Positions 1 through 10,250 are shown, counted from the first letter of the stretch. The stretch: DNA of 64,000 bases from Rhododendron vialii (GCF_030253575.1 NC_080559.1:8336501-8400500); one strand, 5' to 3'. The notes: generated by a model not told the origin, from the sequence alone. Numbers and translations are program-made.

Positions 1-395
1 CTCTTCTTACGTACCCGTGTACCAAGACTTCACATGCCAAATTCTAAGAGGAGTATTGACGGTGATCACAAGATATGTGATGAGTACAAGGTCCAAGGTA
101 ACATGCATTCCAAAGGAGTCTCCTTTGAAAATATAACTTTGAGAATATAAACCGAATTATTTACGAGACGGAATTCATTACAAAGATCTTAGAAGACGGA
201 TTTCATTACAAAGATCTTGGATAAAGTCAAACTATATAATCATCTAATTGACGCAAAACGAGAAAGTATAAGGCGGTTGATGTCTTTCACCTCAACCCAA
301 TTGTCATATATGGTTCTTTTCTGGCCTTAATACTACCTTATAATTAGAAGATGAATTAATCACCTGCCTTTATTCTCCCTAATCCGTATCTACAG
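1..395 (+). other. Probable intron sequence of the gene ending at 522
   Basis: No convincing coding exon is visible here on either strand. The stretch is AT-rich and ends in a good acceptor (pyrimidine-rich run, then tctacag at 389-395) that leads into the exon at 396. It is therefore read as intron, with earlier exons outside the window. Confidence 0.35.
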
Positions 396-522
396 GCAAG
401 CAAATCAGAGTGCAGACCATTTAGCAGGGATCGATCGGCACGGAGCAAACGGAGGAACTGGTGGTGGTGGAGGAACCACCCCGAACGATCGATCAGACAC
501 TTTGTTCACGAAGATGGGCTAG
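396..522 (+). CDS. 3'-terminal exon of an RNase H-like (RVT_3-type) domain gene, partial
   Basis: After a clear acceptor, one frame reads 41 codons to TAG at 520-522, starting QANQSADHLAGIDRHGANGG and followed by a glycine run and TTPNDRS. The motif (R/E)-x-AN-Q-x-ADHLA is typical of the C-terminal end of plant RNase H-like domains of the RVT_3 type, where the Asp belongs to the active-site set. In plants such domains occur in stand-alone genes and in LINE-derived proteins. The polyglycine tail is unlike most LINE copies. Upstream exons lie outside the window, so neither full length nor activity can be judged. It could also be a relic of a non-LTR element; no reverse transcriptase sequence is seen next to it. 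Confidence 0.45.
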
Positions 523-1182
523 GAGTTGGCTGGTTTAGGGATTAATTAATTATGTCCCTTTGTATGTTATTTATTTAGTTATATGAGCTATGCTTGCAGT
601 GAACTCTTCCTTTTTCCTGTTTTCAGCATATATTGTAGATCCAGGGATGCTCTGTAGGGCGTTGCAGAACGCATTCGGACCATCCAAAAGTGTTTTTAGT
701 GGTTCGGATTAAAAACGAACTCTTTCAGAAAAAAGCTAACTCTTCCCCATCTCTTCCCTGGACAAATTTATTTTTAATCTGGACCATTAATTGTCAGGAT
801 GAACGGTCCGGATGTGTCCCGCAGGGCGCTACACAGGGAGTGACTTTGCAGCATCCTGGGTCCATAATGGGGTTTGGAAAATTTAATTTCAGCGGTTTAC
901 CAAACTCATTTAATTTATAATAAAAAATCTCTAGCCTTGGACCATTAATACCGTAATCGTCCATTAAAGTATGCAAATACTAGAACTTTTCATTGTCGGT
1001 GTATTTTGATCAACAATGACGGGCCTATTTGACTGCCATTTTTAATTCTAAATTGAAAGGTTCTTAACCGGTACCGGTCACATAACTCGCCAATATATTG
1101 TACAATTATAGGTCTTATATAATTTCTTGGTCTTTGGACCAGGACCCGATCGCTGGAAGATTAAGTCGTACCATATATATAT
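523..1182. other. Intergenic, downstream of the RNase H-like exon
   Basis: AT-rich with scattered short open frames and no recognisable family. It ends in a short TA run (1172-1182) whose last five bases, TATAT, are the target site of the Copia element at 1183. Confidence 0.5.
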
Positions 1183-1496
1183 TGTTAGGAATGCATTGTA
1201 TTCTTTAGTCCCACATTGGTTAATTATGTTGTTCCCGTTTTGTAGCCTATTATAAATAGGGCTTTTGGGGGACTTCTAGAAATTATCTTTTGGGCTTTCA
1301 TATTGTGGCCTTTATAGAATTACGGATTATAGCCGGCTCTTTGTATCTCTTCTTCATGTTGGTTAGTGAATCCTCTCTCTCCTCGCCCGTGGACGTACCC
1401 ATCTTGGGGAACCACGTACATCTTGTGTCTTTGTGATTTCTTGTTTAGTTTTCAATTTCTCGTTCTTAGCTTGCATTCATAGCGTTCGTTACAACA
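1183..1496 (+). repeat. 5' LTR of Copia-1
   Basis: 314 bp, TG...CA. It holds a TATA-like box (tataaatagg, near 1249) and the block TCCCACATTGG upstream of it, as in many plant Copia and TRIM LTRs. Transcription probably starts shortly after the TATA box and runs into gag. Confidence 0.95.
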
Positions 1497-1499
1497 AAC

Positions 1500-1511
1500 T
1501 GGTATCAGAGC
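1500..1511 (+). other. Primer-binding site of Copia-1
   Basis: TGGTATCAGAGC, complementary to the 3' end of plant initiator methionine tRNA, three bases after the 5' LTR. Confidence 0.93.
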
Positions 1512-1552
1512 TTTAGGTTGCAAAAACTAGGGTTTCGTTTCCGATTGTGGCT

Positions 1553-4500
1553 ATGGCGGCTAAATTTGAGATTGCGAAGTTTGATGGGCAGAGCAGCAGT
1601 TTCAGTCTTTGGAGAGTAAAGATGAAGGCTCTGCTAACCCAACAAGGATTGCACAAGGTTTTGTTAGGCAAGACTAGTTCTGGAATCAAAGAGGAAGATT
1701 GGGATGATACGGATGCCAAAGCTCTGAGTTCTATTCAGTTGAGTCTGGCAGATGACGTTCTTCGCGAGGTGGAAGAAGAAACTTCAGCAGCAGGAATTTG
1801 GCTGAAGTTGGAAGGCATATATATGACGAAGTCGCTCACCAACAGGTTATATCTCAAACATCGTCTTTATACGTTTCGTATGCGAGAAGGTATACCTGTT
1901 AAAGATCATTTAGACGAGTTCAACCGTATTATTATGGATCTGAAAAATATTGATAGTAAAATTGAGGATGAGGACCAAGCCCTAATTTTGCTATGTTCTT
2001 TACCACTTTCGTATGAGCACTTTGTTACAACCCTATTGTATGGCAAAGACACGATATCCATGGAGGATGTTAAGGCCAGCCTATATTCGAAAGAATTGAG
2101 GAAAAAAGTGTCAGGTGAGGGTGATGCACATGCGGATGGTTTGTTTGTTAGGGGAAGAACAACAGAAAGGGTGGAGTCGAGTAATAGGGGAAGATCCAGA
2201 TCATCAGGTAAGAAGAAGGGAAAGTGCAATTATTGCAAGAAACCCGGGCACTGGAAAAGTGACTGTTTAAAACTCAAGGAGAAGGAAAAAGAAGACCAGA
2301 AAGGGGGTAAAGTAATTGCTGGAATTGCTGAAAGTTCAGATGAGTCAGATAATGTGTTATCAGTTACAGAGGGCGATTCTCGCTCTAATACCGAGTGGGT
2401 TCTAGATTCTGGATGTTCATACCATATGTGTCCGCATAGAGAGTGGTTTTCTACTTATGAGGCAGTTAATGGTGGTACAGTTTTGATGGGCAACAACATG
2501 GCCTGTAAGACTGTTGGTTCAGGAACGATTCAGCTTAGGATGCATGACGGTATTGTTAGGACTTTATCTGAGGTTCGACATGTTCCAGATTTGAAGAAAA
2601 ATCTTATATCCCTGGGTGCTCTTGATTCTCATGGTTGCAAATTCCTCGGTGAAGGTGGAGTTTTGAAAGTCTCAAGGGGTGCATTAGTACTGATGAAGGG
2701 TCAGAAGCGTGGTAACCTCTATACACTCCAGGGCAGTACAGTTATAGGTGCTGCAGCAACGGTTGCTTCATCCAAGGTTTCAGATTCAGACTTGACTCGT
2801 TTGTGGCATATGCGCCTTGGGCATATGAGCGAGAGGGGGATGACAGTTTTGAGCAAACAGGGTTTGCTATGTGGCCAGAAAATTGAGAAACTGGATTTCT
2901 GTGAGCATTGTGTTTACGGCAAGCAGTGCAGGGTAAAATTCAGTACAACTGTTCATCGCACCAAAAGCACGGTGGATTATTTTCACTCGGATCTTTGGGG
3001 TCCCGCAGAGGTAACTTCTAAAGGTGGTTTTCGATATTTTATGAGTATTATAGATGATTTCTCTCGTAAAGTTTGGGTGTATATGTTGAAACATAAGAGT
3101 GACGCCTTTAATACATTCAAACAGTTTAAAACTTTGATTGAGAATCAGACTGGTAAGAAAATAAAACGTTTGAGAACTGACAATGGTATGGAGTTTTGTC
3201 TTGGCAAGTTTGATAGATTTTGCAGTGATGAGGGCATTGTGAGGCATAACACAGTGAGAAAAACCCCTCAGCAAAATGGTGTGGCTGAACGAATGAACAG
3301 GACTCTTTTGGAGAAGGCACGTTGTATGTTGTCCAATTCCGGATTGGGCAAAGAATTTTGGGCTGAAGCCGTTTCCACAACATGCTATTTGGTGAACAGG
3401 TCTCCGTCGACTGCTATTGAGTGTAAGACTCCGTTTGAGGTATGGTCAGGTCATCCAGCTGATTATTCTGTATTGCGTGTTTTTGGGTGTCCAGCTTACG
3501 CTCATGTGAATGAAGGTAAACTGGAGCCACGGGCCAAGAAGTGTATTTTATTGGGTTATGCAGCAGGTGTCAAAGGGTACAGGTTATGGTGCTCTGATGA
3601 TTTGAAGTTTTTGATTAGTAGGGATGTGACTTTTGATGAAAATTATCTGATTAAGGGGTCTAAGCAGGTTGATGATACAGTTCAAGAACATAGTGTTCCA
3701 AAGCAGGTGGAGTTTTTGGGTGAATCTTCCGACTCAGGGAAGAAGCACATTGAGAAGCCAATTGAAGAGGAGTTCAAGAGTTCAGACACAGAGGTTGATG
3801 CATTAGTTGAGCAACCACGCACTATTGCTAAAGATAGGCCAAGGAGGGAGATTCGGCCTCCTGAAAGGTATTCGGCTTATTCTGAGATGGTGGCCTATGC
3901 TTTATCAGTTGCTGAAACAGTTGAGTATGAGGAGCCTTCAAGCTATACGGAAGCTATTTTGAGCGCTGAGTCTGCACAGTGGTTTGTTGCTATGAATGAG
4001 GAGATTGAGTCTCTTCAGAAGAATCAGACATGGGAGTTAGTAGAACCGCTGAAAGGGAAGAGGATTGTTGGATGCAAGTGGATCTTCAAGCGCAAACCAG
4101 GTATTCCAGGGGTAGAAGACGCTCGGTTTAAAGCTCGGCTAGTGGCGAAAGGATACAGCCAGAAGGAGGGTGTTGACTACAATGAGGTATTTTCACCAGT
4201 TGTAAAACATAGTTCCATTCGCACTTTACTTGCTATTGTTGCATGTTATGATCTTGAGTTAGAGCAACTTGATGTCAAAACTGCATTTTTGCATGGCGAG
4301 CTTGAGGAACAGATTTATATGCGTCAGCCTGAGGGATTTGTTGTTTCTGGTAAGGAGGATCACGTTTGTTTACTTCGTAAGTCTTTGTATGGCCTCAAAC
4401 AATCCCCTAGGCAGTGGTATAAGCAGTTTGATACTTTTATGATAAGCCAGTCATATTCTAGGAGTGAGTATGACAGTTGTGTGTATTTTCGAAAACTTCC

Positions 4501-5497
4501 AGATGGTTCATTTGTTTATCTACTGTTGTATGTTGATGATATGCTTATTGCTGCCAAGAGTGTGTCAGAAATCAACAGGTTGAAACAACAGTTGGGTGGT
4601 GAATTTGAGATGAAAGATTTGGGTGCGGCAAAACGTATTTTGGGTATGGAGATTTGCAGAGATCGAGTAGCTGGCAAATTATTTTTGAATCAGAAGTCTT
4701 ATGTTCTTAAAGTACTTGAGCGCTTTGCCATGCAGAACTCGAAGCCAGTCAGTACCCCTTTGGCAGCACACTTTCGACTTTCAGCTGAGTTGTCACCACA
4801 GTCGGAGGATGAGGAGAAGTATATGTCTCAGGTTCCATATTCGTGCGCAGTTGGGAGCCTTATGTACGCCATGGTATGTACTCGTCCTGATATTTCACAT
4901 GCAGTTAGTGTCGTTAGTCGTTATATGGGGCGTCCAGAAAAGGCACATTGGGAGGCTGTGAAATGGATACTACGGTATTTGTGCGGAACTGCAGGTGTTG
5001 GTCTATTGTTTAGGATTGTCAATTCTGGTGATCATGCTGTTGGTTATGTTGATTCGGATTTTGCCGGTGACCACGATAAGAGGAGGTCTCTGACAGGTTA
5101 TGTCTTTACTCTGTCCGGAAGTGCCATTAGTTGGAAAGCTACTTTACAGGCTACAGTTGCGCTGTCTACAACAGAAGCGGAGTATATGGCCATTGCTGAA
5201 GCTGTGAAGGAGGCATTGTGGATGAGAGGTTTGCTTTGTGAGCTTGGTCTTGCACAGGGTGTGAGTTCAGTATTTTGTGATTCGCAGAGTGCTATACATT
5301 TGACTAAAAATCTGATGTATCATGAGAGGACTAAGCATATCGATGTCAGGTATCACTTCGTTCGGGATATCATCTCACAGAAGCAAGTTGAGGTGAAGAA
5401 AGTGGGTACGGCAGATAACCCAGCAGATATGTTGACTAAACCGGTTCCGGTTGCCAAGTTCAAGCATTGCTTGGGCTTGCTTGGTATTTGCAGTTGA
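1553..5497 (+). CDS. Copia gag-pol polyprotein, intact (1314 aa)
   Basis: The polyprotein is cleaved to give capsid, protease, integrase, reverse transcriptase and RNase H. The first ATG of the frame is at 1553 (MAAKFEIAKFDG); a GTG six bases upstream is in frame but is not a plausible start. A CCHC zinc knuckle (CNYCKKPGHWKSDC) lies at about residues 225-238. The protease DSG starts at about residue 285. The integrase HHCC region is near 417-445, with its catalytic core following (HSDLWGP, RTDNG, and QQNGVAERMNR carrying the Glu). Reverse transcriptase has YVDD at about residue 993. RNase H holds [15 protein letters not shown] and the TKHIDVRYHFVRD region. Length and order are normal for Copia, with no stop or frameshift. 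It stops 94 bp before the 3' LTR. Confidence 0.96.
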   Translation: MAAKFEIAKFDGQSSSFSLWRVKMKALLTQQGLHKVLLGKTSSGIKEEDWDDTDAKALSSIQLSLADDVLREVEEETSAAGIWLKLEGIYMTKSLTNRLYLKHRLYTFRMREGIPVKDHLDEFNRIIMDLKNIDSKIEDEDQALILLCSLPLSYEHFVTTLLYGKDTISMEDVKASLYSKELRKKVSGEGDAHADGLFVRGRTTERVESSNRGRSRSSGKKKGKCNYCKKPGHWKSDCLKLKEKEKEDQKGGKVIAGIAESSDESDNVLSVTEGDSRSNTEWVLDSGCSYHMCPHREWFSTYEAVNGGTVLMGNNMACKTVGSGTIQLRMHDGIVRTLSEVRHVPDLKKNLISLGALDSHGCKFLGEGGVLKVSRGALVLMKGQKRGNLYTLQGSTVIGAAATVASSKVSDSDLTRLWHMRLGHMSERGMTVLSKQGLLCGQKIEKLDFCEHCVYGKQCRVKFSTTVHRTKSTVDYFHSDLWGPAEVTSKGGFRYFMSIIDDFSRKVWVYMLKHKSDAFNTFKQFKTLIENQTGKKIKRLRTDNGMEFCLGKFDRFCSDEGIVRHNTVRKTPQQNGVAERMNRTLLEKARCMLSNSGLGKEFWAEAVSTTCYLVNRSPSTAIECKTPFEVWSGHPADYSVLRVFGCPAYAHVNEGKLEPRAKKCILLGYAAGVKGYRLWCSDDLKFLISRDVTFDENYLIKGSKQVDDTVQEHSVPKQVEFLGESSDSGKKHIEKPIEEEFKSSDTEVDALVEQPRTIAKDRPRREIRPPERYSAYSEMVAYALSVAETVEYEEPSSYTEAILSAESAQWFVAMNEEIESLQKNQTWELVEPLKGKRIVGCKWIFKRKPGIPGVEDARFKARLVAKGYSQKEGVDYNEVFSPVVKHSSIRTLLAIVACYDLELEQLDVKTAFLHGELEEQIYMRQPEGFVVSGKEDHVCLLRKSLYGLKQSPRQWYKQFDTFMISQSYSRSEYDSCVYFRKLPDGSFVYLLLYVDDMLIAAKSVSEINRLKQQLGGEFEMKDLGAAKRILGMEICRDRVAGKLFLNQKSYVLKVLERFAMQNSKPVSTPLAAHFRLSAELSPQSEDEEKYMSQVPYSCAVGSLMYAMVCTRPDISHAVSVVSRYMGRPEKAHWEAVKWILRYLCGTAGVGLLFRIVNSGDHAVGYVDSDFAGDHDKRRSLTGYVFTLSGSAISWKATLQATVALSTTEAEYMAIAEAVKEALWMRGLLCELGLAQGVSSVFCDSQSAIHLTKNLMYHERTKHIDVRYHFVRDIISQKQVEVKKVGTADNPADMLTKPVPVAKFKHCLGLLGICS

Positions 5498-5579
5498 TCG
5501 CCCCTCGGGGGCATTTGGCGAGTGAGAGGTTAGAAGGGGATAGCTATATTTGGTGATTTGGTTCAGTGGAATTCAAGTC

Positions 5580-5591
5580 AAGGTGGAGAAT
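5580..5591 (+). other. Polypurine tract of Copia-1
   Basis: AAGGTGGAGAAT directly before the 3' LTR; primes plus-strand synthesis. The minus-strand Copia at 30670-36478 has nearly the same tract, which supports a shared lineage. Confidence 0.9.
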
Positions 5592-5905
5592 TGTTAGGAA
5601 TGCATTGTATTCTTTAGTCCCACATTGGTTAATTATGTTGTTCCCGTTTTGTAGCCTATTATAAATAGGGCTTTTGGGGGACTTCTAGGAATTATCTTTT
5701 GGGCTTTCATATTGTGGCCTTTATAGAGTTACGGATTATAGCCGGCTCTTTGTATCTCTTCTTCATGTTGGTTAGTGAATCCTCTCTCTCCTCGCCCGTG
5801 GACGTACCCATCTTGGGGAACCACGTACATCTTGTGTCTTTGTGATTTCTTGTTTAGTTTTCAATTTCTCGTTCTTAGCTTGCATTCATAGCGTTCGTTA
5901 CAACA
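5592..5905 (+). repeat. 3' LTR of Copia-1
   Basis: 314 bp, two substitutions relative to the 5' LTR (ctagaa/ctaggaa region and tagaatt/tagagtt). Followed by the target duplication TATAT. Confidence 0.95.
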
Positions 5906-6171
5906 TATATAAATGTATATGTTTCAAATCTCAGCATTTAAGAAATCATAAGCATGAAAGATTATGGTTTGGCTTCAACTTAATTATTCTTAACGGAAAT
6001 TTATAGGGGTTATTGGTATTTTTTTAGTTTTCGGTCAAAGTTTTTTGGATTAAACATTTGCCTTAAAGAGAGGAATCGGAAAGGTATAACAAGTTTGGAC
6101 CAAAATTGATCATAGTTTGTATAAGACAGACAAAAGGAAAAAGGTAAGAAAACGTATTTCTTTGAACTTTT

Positions 6172-6310
6172 TTCCTCTTTAGTTAAACTTTTTTTTAAAA
6201 TTATTTTGGTCATCAATTTTTTAAAATATTTTCCTCTTTAGTTAAACTTTTATTTATTTATTTTGGACATCAATTTTTGAACTTTTTTCCTCTTTGGTTA
6301 AACTTTTTTT
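6172..6310. repeat. Short tandem repeat, about 58-bp unit, 2-3 copies
   Basis: The phrase ttcctcttt(a/g)gttaaac recurs at about 6172, 6231 and 6287 with related AT-rich spacers between. The surrounding 5911-6500 is AT-rich and shows no gene. Confidence 0.7.
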
Positions 6311-6509
6311 ATTTATGATTTTGCTAGAAAATATGCGATTAGTCCAAATACATGAATGCAAATATAAGAAAATTTCATAAAAAGACGACAAAACAGACAG
6401 TGATCAAAACAAATGGATCGAGCATTAGTCTTATTAAGGGAAAATAATCACTGTACTTTATTTTTATTCAAAAATTGCATGTCTTTTAGCGGTGAACCAT
6501 AGTTTTGGG

Positions 6510-6951
6510 TAGGGGTGCAATCGAGCCGAGCCGAGCCGAGTTTCGGCATGTTCGGGCTCGGCTCGCCTCAAAAACAATGAGCTCGAGCTCGGCTCGAGCT
6601 CGTGACGAGCTGCAGAACTCGAGCTCGAGCTCGGCTCGATAGGTATTTTCGGAGCTCGAGCTCGGCTCGTTCGGCTCGTTTATGAAACAAATATATATAA
6701 ATATATATATAAATAAATATAAATATGTAAAAATATATATATATAAATATATATATAAATATATTATATAATCGTGCTCGCGAGCCAATTCGAGCCGAGT
6801 TTCGACTAGCTCGAGCTCGGCTCGTTTATGAAACGAGCTCAGGACTCGAGCTCGAGCTCGGCTCGTTTTTGTCTTGAACCGAGCCGAGCCGAGCCGTTAT
6901 CGAGCCGAGCTCCGAGCCGCTCGCGAGCGGCTCGGATCGTTTGCAGCCCTA
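6510..6951. mobile_element. hAT-type MITE built of GAGCTCG/GAGCCG repeats
   Basis: 442-bp element with terminal inverted repeats TAGGGGTGCAATCG and (reverse complement of the right end) TAGGGCTGCAAACG. Perfect 8-bp target duplications GTTTTGGG lie at 6502-6509 and 6952-6959. An 8-bp duplication and TAGGG-type ends fit the hAT superfamily. The two halves are dense in self-complementary GAGCTCG and GAGCCG units flanking a (TATA)-rich centre (about 6690-6772). No transposase is present, so it is non-autonomous. Confidence 0.9.
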
Positions 6952-7000
6952 GTTTTGGGACGGATGGAATATTAAAATGAGCCTGAATGTCGAGATCAGT

Positions 7001-7112
7001 GTCTGATTTTATTTATTAAATATATTCCTACTGCGACATGTGTAACAATATTATGAGTCTGATTTTATTTATTAAATATATTCCTACTGCGACATGTGTA
7101 ACAATATTTTGA
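7001..7112. repeat. Tandem duplication, 56-bp unit x2
   Basis: Units 7001-7056 and 7057-7112, starting gtctgattttatttatt, are nearly identical (one clear mismatch close to the unit end). Confidence 0.92.
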
Positions 7113-8419
7113 GCCGTGGAAATGATGGGTATATATGTGTGCATATACGCACTCTTTCTCATTCAACGCCTACTTGAAGATTTTCTAGTTCTAAATTAAT
7201 AGGTTGTTCCAAGCGTAGGGCTGAAATCGACGTAGCATAATATCCGGTAAGTCCGGAGTCGAATACACAGAGACGGTGATGTGTGCTAACTAAAAACTCG
7301 AATTGTTACTGATTAAACTGGCTTTTAGGTAGCTACCCCTTGTCGTTTTGAATGAGATTTAACTAAACTTACGAAATAACTGTTCTTTTCAAATAATTAA
7401 AAGGAGATACGATCGTAAGGTTTATAGTACTCGTAACCAGACCAGATTAACCTGCTCTATTCAGTGTTCTTAAAAACGTTCAACTTCGGATTGAAAAAGA
7501 TACCTCCCAAGATGCGAGACCCTACGGTCGCCGTTTACCCATGCGCAGCGGAGAATGAGTTTTGGACCCTCATTCCTAAGTTCACATAGGCTCCGACAAT
7601 GCTCGGATTCGTCTGCGGGAAGTATTTTTCTAGTCTAAAATTATTTTTTTTCATTGTTTGAAAATAGGAGCAGTGTCCGAATTGGTCACGGTGTGCTAAT
7701 CACCTTGCGACCCTACCTATACGATTACTCACTAATCATTGCGCACAAAATAAAAGAAACTTAACTTAAAACATGTTTCTATTGTGCGAGATGAAAAATA
7801 AACAGAAAAATATCAACGAATCAAATATCAGCGAATAACTTTAATTAAAAACAAAAGTTAAAACGAGTTACCGAATACTTAAATACTCGAACAAATATTG
7901 AAAACTTGAAGGGAAAAACTCTGGGAAGAAAAACGAATTTCTAACTGCTAATTAAAACTTCGAACTTCCGTGGGAATCAGAATCTCGGCCGCCCCAATCT
8001 CCGTTCCTGTATCAAGTGATCCCCTGGCAGCCCTATATTTCCTTCCTTTTTTACTCCCAGCCGACCTATTTTAATTTTTCTTCCAAGTGGGCTCCAAGGC
8101 TAACTCTAAATATGGTGGGCCAAGCCCACTGCTGAGAGAAACTGGCTTGGGCTTGCTTATTCTTTCCCTTTCCTTTTCTTTTCTTAGTCCAAGACTAAGT
8201 CAAAATTAGGAGTAAAGAATGGTAGCTCTTTAGGCCCACCAAAATATGTGTATTTTGTAATGCTTCCAATCAATTTTAATTCTAAGAGCAATATGGACCC
8301 GAATTGGGCTTCCAAATTTCCGTTGGGCCTTACTTTTCAAAACTTAATGGGCCCACAAGTGAGTTGTTATAGCTAGTTTTTTTTTTTTTTTTCCCTTTTT
8401 TATTTGAACCAAAATAATA
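7113..8419. other. Non-genic; possible decayed LTR-retrotransposon sequence
   Basis: No coding exon recognised. The part from about 7200 to 7620 (cgtagcataatatccgg... gtccggagtcgaatacacagag) has the look of sequence next to LTRs of plant Gypsy-type elements, but neither paired LTRs nor a primer-binding site could be found. From about 8000 the sequence is rich in GGCCCA-type words. Assignment is weak. Confidence 0.25.
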
Positions 8420-8714
8420 CTCTCCCTATTTTTTAGTCCCTCGTTCCATTCTAATCGGATAGTATATTGATTATATATTTTTCAACTGTTAACACTTTTG
8501 TTTAATGGGCCTGCCACGTTATCTTTTCTTTTCTTAATCTTGTTTGACACTTGACAATGTCTATATATAATGTGTAATGTTATATTGGATCTTGTTTGAT
8601 AGCTCTCGATCGGTACTATTAGATAAAGTTTTCAAAATCACCTTAAAAATCATAGATTACAAGATATAATCAATTAAAATGTGACACAAACTCTTAAAAA
8701 ATTGAGACGGGGAG
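8420..8714. mobile_element. Stowaway-like MITE, degenerate
   Basis: Left end CTCTCCCTAT after TA (8418-8419); right end GAGACGGGGAG before TA (8715-8716). The length of 295 bp and imperfect ends fit an old Tc1/Mariner-derived MITE. Confidence 0.45.
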
Positions 8715-8979
8715 TATACTACTTGGGGGCTCTAGATTTTTGGGGGGCCCTAGACAGGGGCTGTGCCCTGGTGTCCATGTATTTGCCTCTTAATTAGAGG
8801 ACGTAGATAAAGACTCAACACTCTATCAAATATAGAGCATTGTGCTACTCATCTTGAATTGTAGTTGTTTGGAGATGAACTAGACATAACATTAAGGCTT
8901 TCATGGACCAATGAGTTATCCTCAAAACTCAGGTAACTAGGGAAAAATATTAGACTGAATTTCCTGCACTATTATTTGC

Positions 8980-9468
8980 ATGTCTTTAATAAAATTTGTT
9001 CTGATTTTGTTAGTTTTGCATCATTTTTTTGTGAATTGCCGGTTCATGTCGATGAGAGATAAAAAAAATTTGGACGAAAAAAAAAAACCCGGCTTAAGCC
9101 AAAACACCCATATTGCCGTGGGAGGAGTAGATATCCGTCCGTGGGAAATTGTGTATGTATATTATTATAAGAATCACACGTACATTTTAGTTTTGGTTTG
9201 TTTCCTTTGTGTATCATGCGTTTTTTACAATTGCGAATTAATTTATTACTATTACCGTTGTGTCCGTTTAATGTGTGGAATAATAAGAAAAAAAGTCATC
9301 GTTGGTTTTTATTTTATTCCCATGCATCGATTGAGCACAAATGCTAGTTTATGTTTGAATGATAGTTATCTCTTCACTTCAATCCGTGGCCAAACAAAAC
9401 AGAAAAGCAGCAATTTGGGAGAGGAATCTGCTTTACGGAAAAGGGCAGTTGATGCTAAATCAGAATAA
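8980..9468 (+). CDS. Possible small secreted-protein gene, unverified
   Basis: An open frame of 162 codons starts with a good signal-peptide-like stretch (MSLIKFVLILLVLHHFFVNC) followed by a lysine-rich segment. The middle (about residues 59-130) is Tyr/Val/Cys-rich and reads like translated intron. The end (about residues 137-162) is again polar and basic. A gene with a first exon of about 8980-9150 and a second near 9380-9468 is conceivable, because GTATGT occurs near 9150. I recognise no peptide-hormone motif. It may equally be a chance frame in AT-rich DNA. No TATA box or conserved neighbour supports it. Confidence 0.15.
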   Translation: MSLIKFVLILLVLHHFFVNCRFMSMRDKKNLDEKKKPGLSQNTHIAVGGVDIRPWEIVYVYYYKNHTYILVLVCFLCVSCVFYNCELIYYYYRCVRLMCGIIRKKVIVGFYFIPMHRLSTNASLCLNDSYLFTSIRGQTKQKSSNLGEESALRKRAVDAKSE

Positions 9469-9769
9469 ATCCCTGTGGGCTTGAATATGACATATTCTGC
9501 TCCTTTTCCACCCATTTCCCATTAGGGTAACCAGTATGGAGGAAATTAAAGTGCTATTTAGTACTCTCCGTCTCATATTGTTGATCCTTCACCAAAAAGC
9601 GCATAATTTTTGGATAAAAAAAATATTTTTTGTGCATAATTTTTAAAATTTTTTGACACCAAATTAAAGAACCAATTGAGTAGTATGGGACCGAGCAGTA
9701 GTTGCTATGAAGTTATAGAAGATGAAAGTAACCAATTAATTATGCCCTGTAAATAATCTCAACTTTAGT

Positions 9770-10250
9770 GGGGCTGAACTATCGGCCCGACAAGATTTAC
9801 CAGATCAGCAGCCCAATGGGCTGAACGCTTGGGCTGAACAGCATGTGTTAGGTTGAAGCTGTGCCTGTCACGCGTGAGCCCAAGCGCCTCGATCTGCTAA
9901 GATAAGTCGGGCAGGACCAAGTCGGAAAAGGTCTGACCCGAATCAAGACAAAGAGTCCGCATGCTTACCAGAGGATCAGTTCGATAATATGGCCATCACG
10001 AGGCACTTTGTGTGTCATGCATGACATCACTTTATGGCATGTGCCTAACACGAAGCTTGGAGCCTAAGCTAAATTACTTTATATAAAGTATAATGCCAAA
10101 CTTAGAAAGGTATACGCAACTCATACTCAGCAAGAGCTTTGTATTTCCCATCTTTGAGCAAAGACTATACTTAACTATCGGAGTGCTTCCTTGTCATTAC
10201 AGACCAATCAGGCACTAACAACAGTTCTTTTATATATGCTTCAACAGTTC
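9770..10250 (+). mobile_element. LTR-retrotransposon LTR fragment (probably Gypsy-type)
   Basis: The stretch is rich in GGGCTGAA/GCCCGA words, has a TATA-like box (ctttatataaag, about 10077) and then the phrase taactatcggagtgcttcctt, a form common downstream of the TATA box in plant LTRs. No clear TG...CA ends or target duplication were found, so it is called a fragment. No gene is seen in it. Confidence 0.4.

Larger units (their letters stand above)
1183..5905 (+). mobile_element. Complete Ty1/Copia LTR retrotransposon (Copia-1)
   Basis: Two 314-bp LTRs (1183-1496 and 5592-5905) begin TGTTAGG and end ACAACA. The 5-bp duplication TATAT flanks the element at 1178-1182 and 5906-5910. A tRNA-iMet primer-binding site follows the 5' LTR, a polypurine tract precedes the 3' LTR, and one uninterrupted gag-pol frame lies between. 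The LTRs differ at only two positions by eye (both A in the 5' copy and G in the 3' copy), so the insertion is recent. The domain order gag, protease, integrase, reverse transcriptase, RNase H is the Copia order. The protease motif DSGCSYHMCP and the LTR style suggest the Tork-type lineage (inference). The element looks autonomous. Confidence 0.97.

Noticed and set aside
1547..1552. Upstream GTG as start of Copia-1 gag-pol
   Set aside because: The ATG six bases later is in frame and is the normal start.
6486..6788. 100-codon minus-strand frame with Tyr/Ile and Glu/Leu/Ser repeats
   Set aside because: Pure translation of the GAGCTCG and TATA words of the hAT-type MITE.
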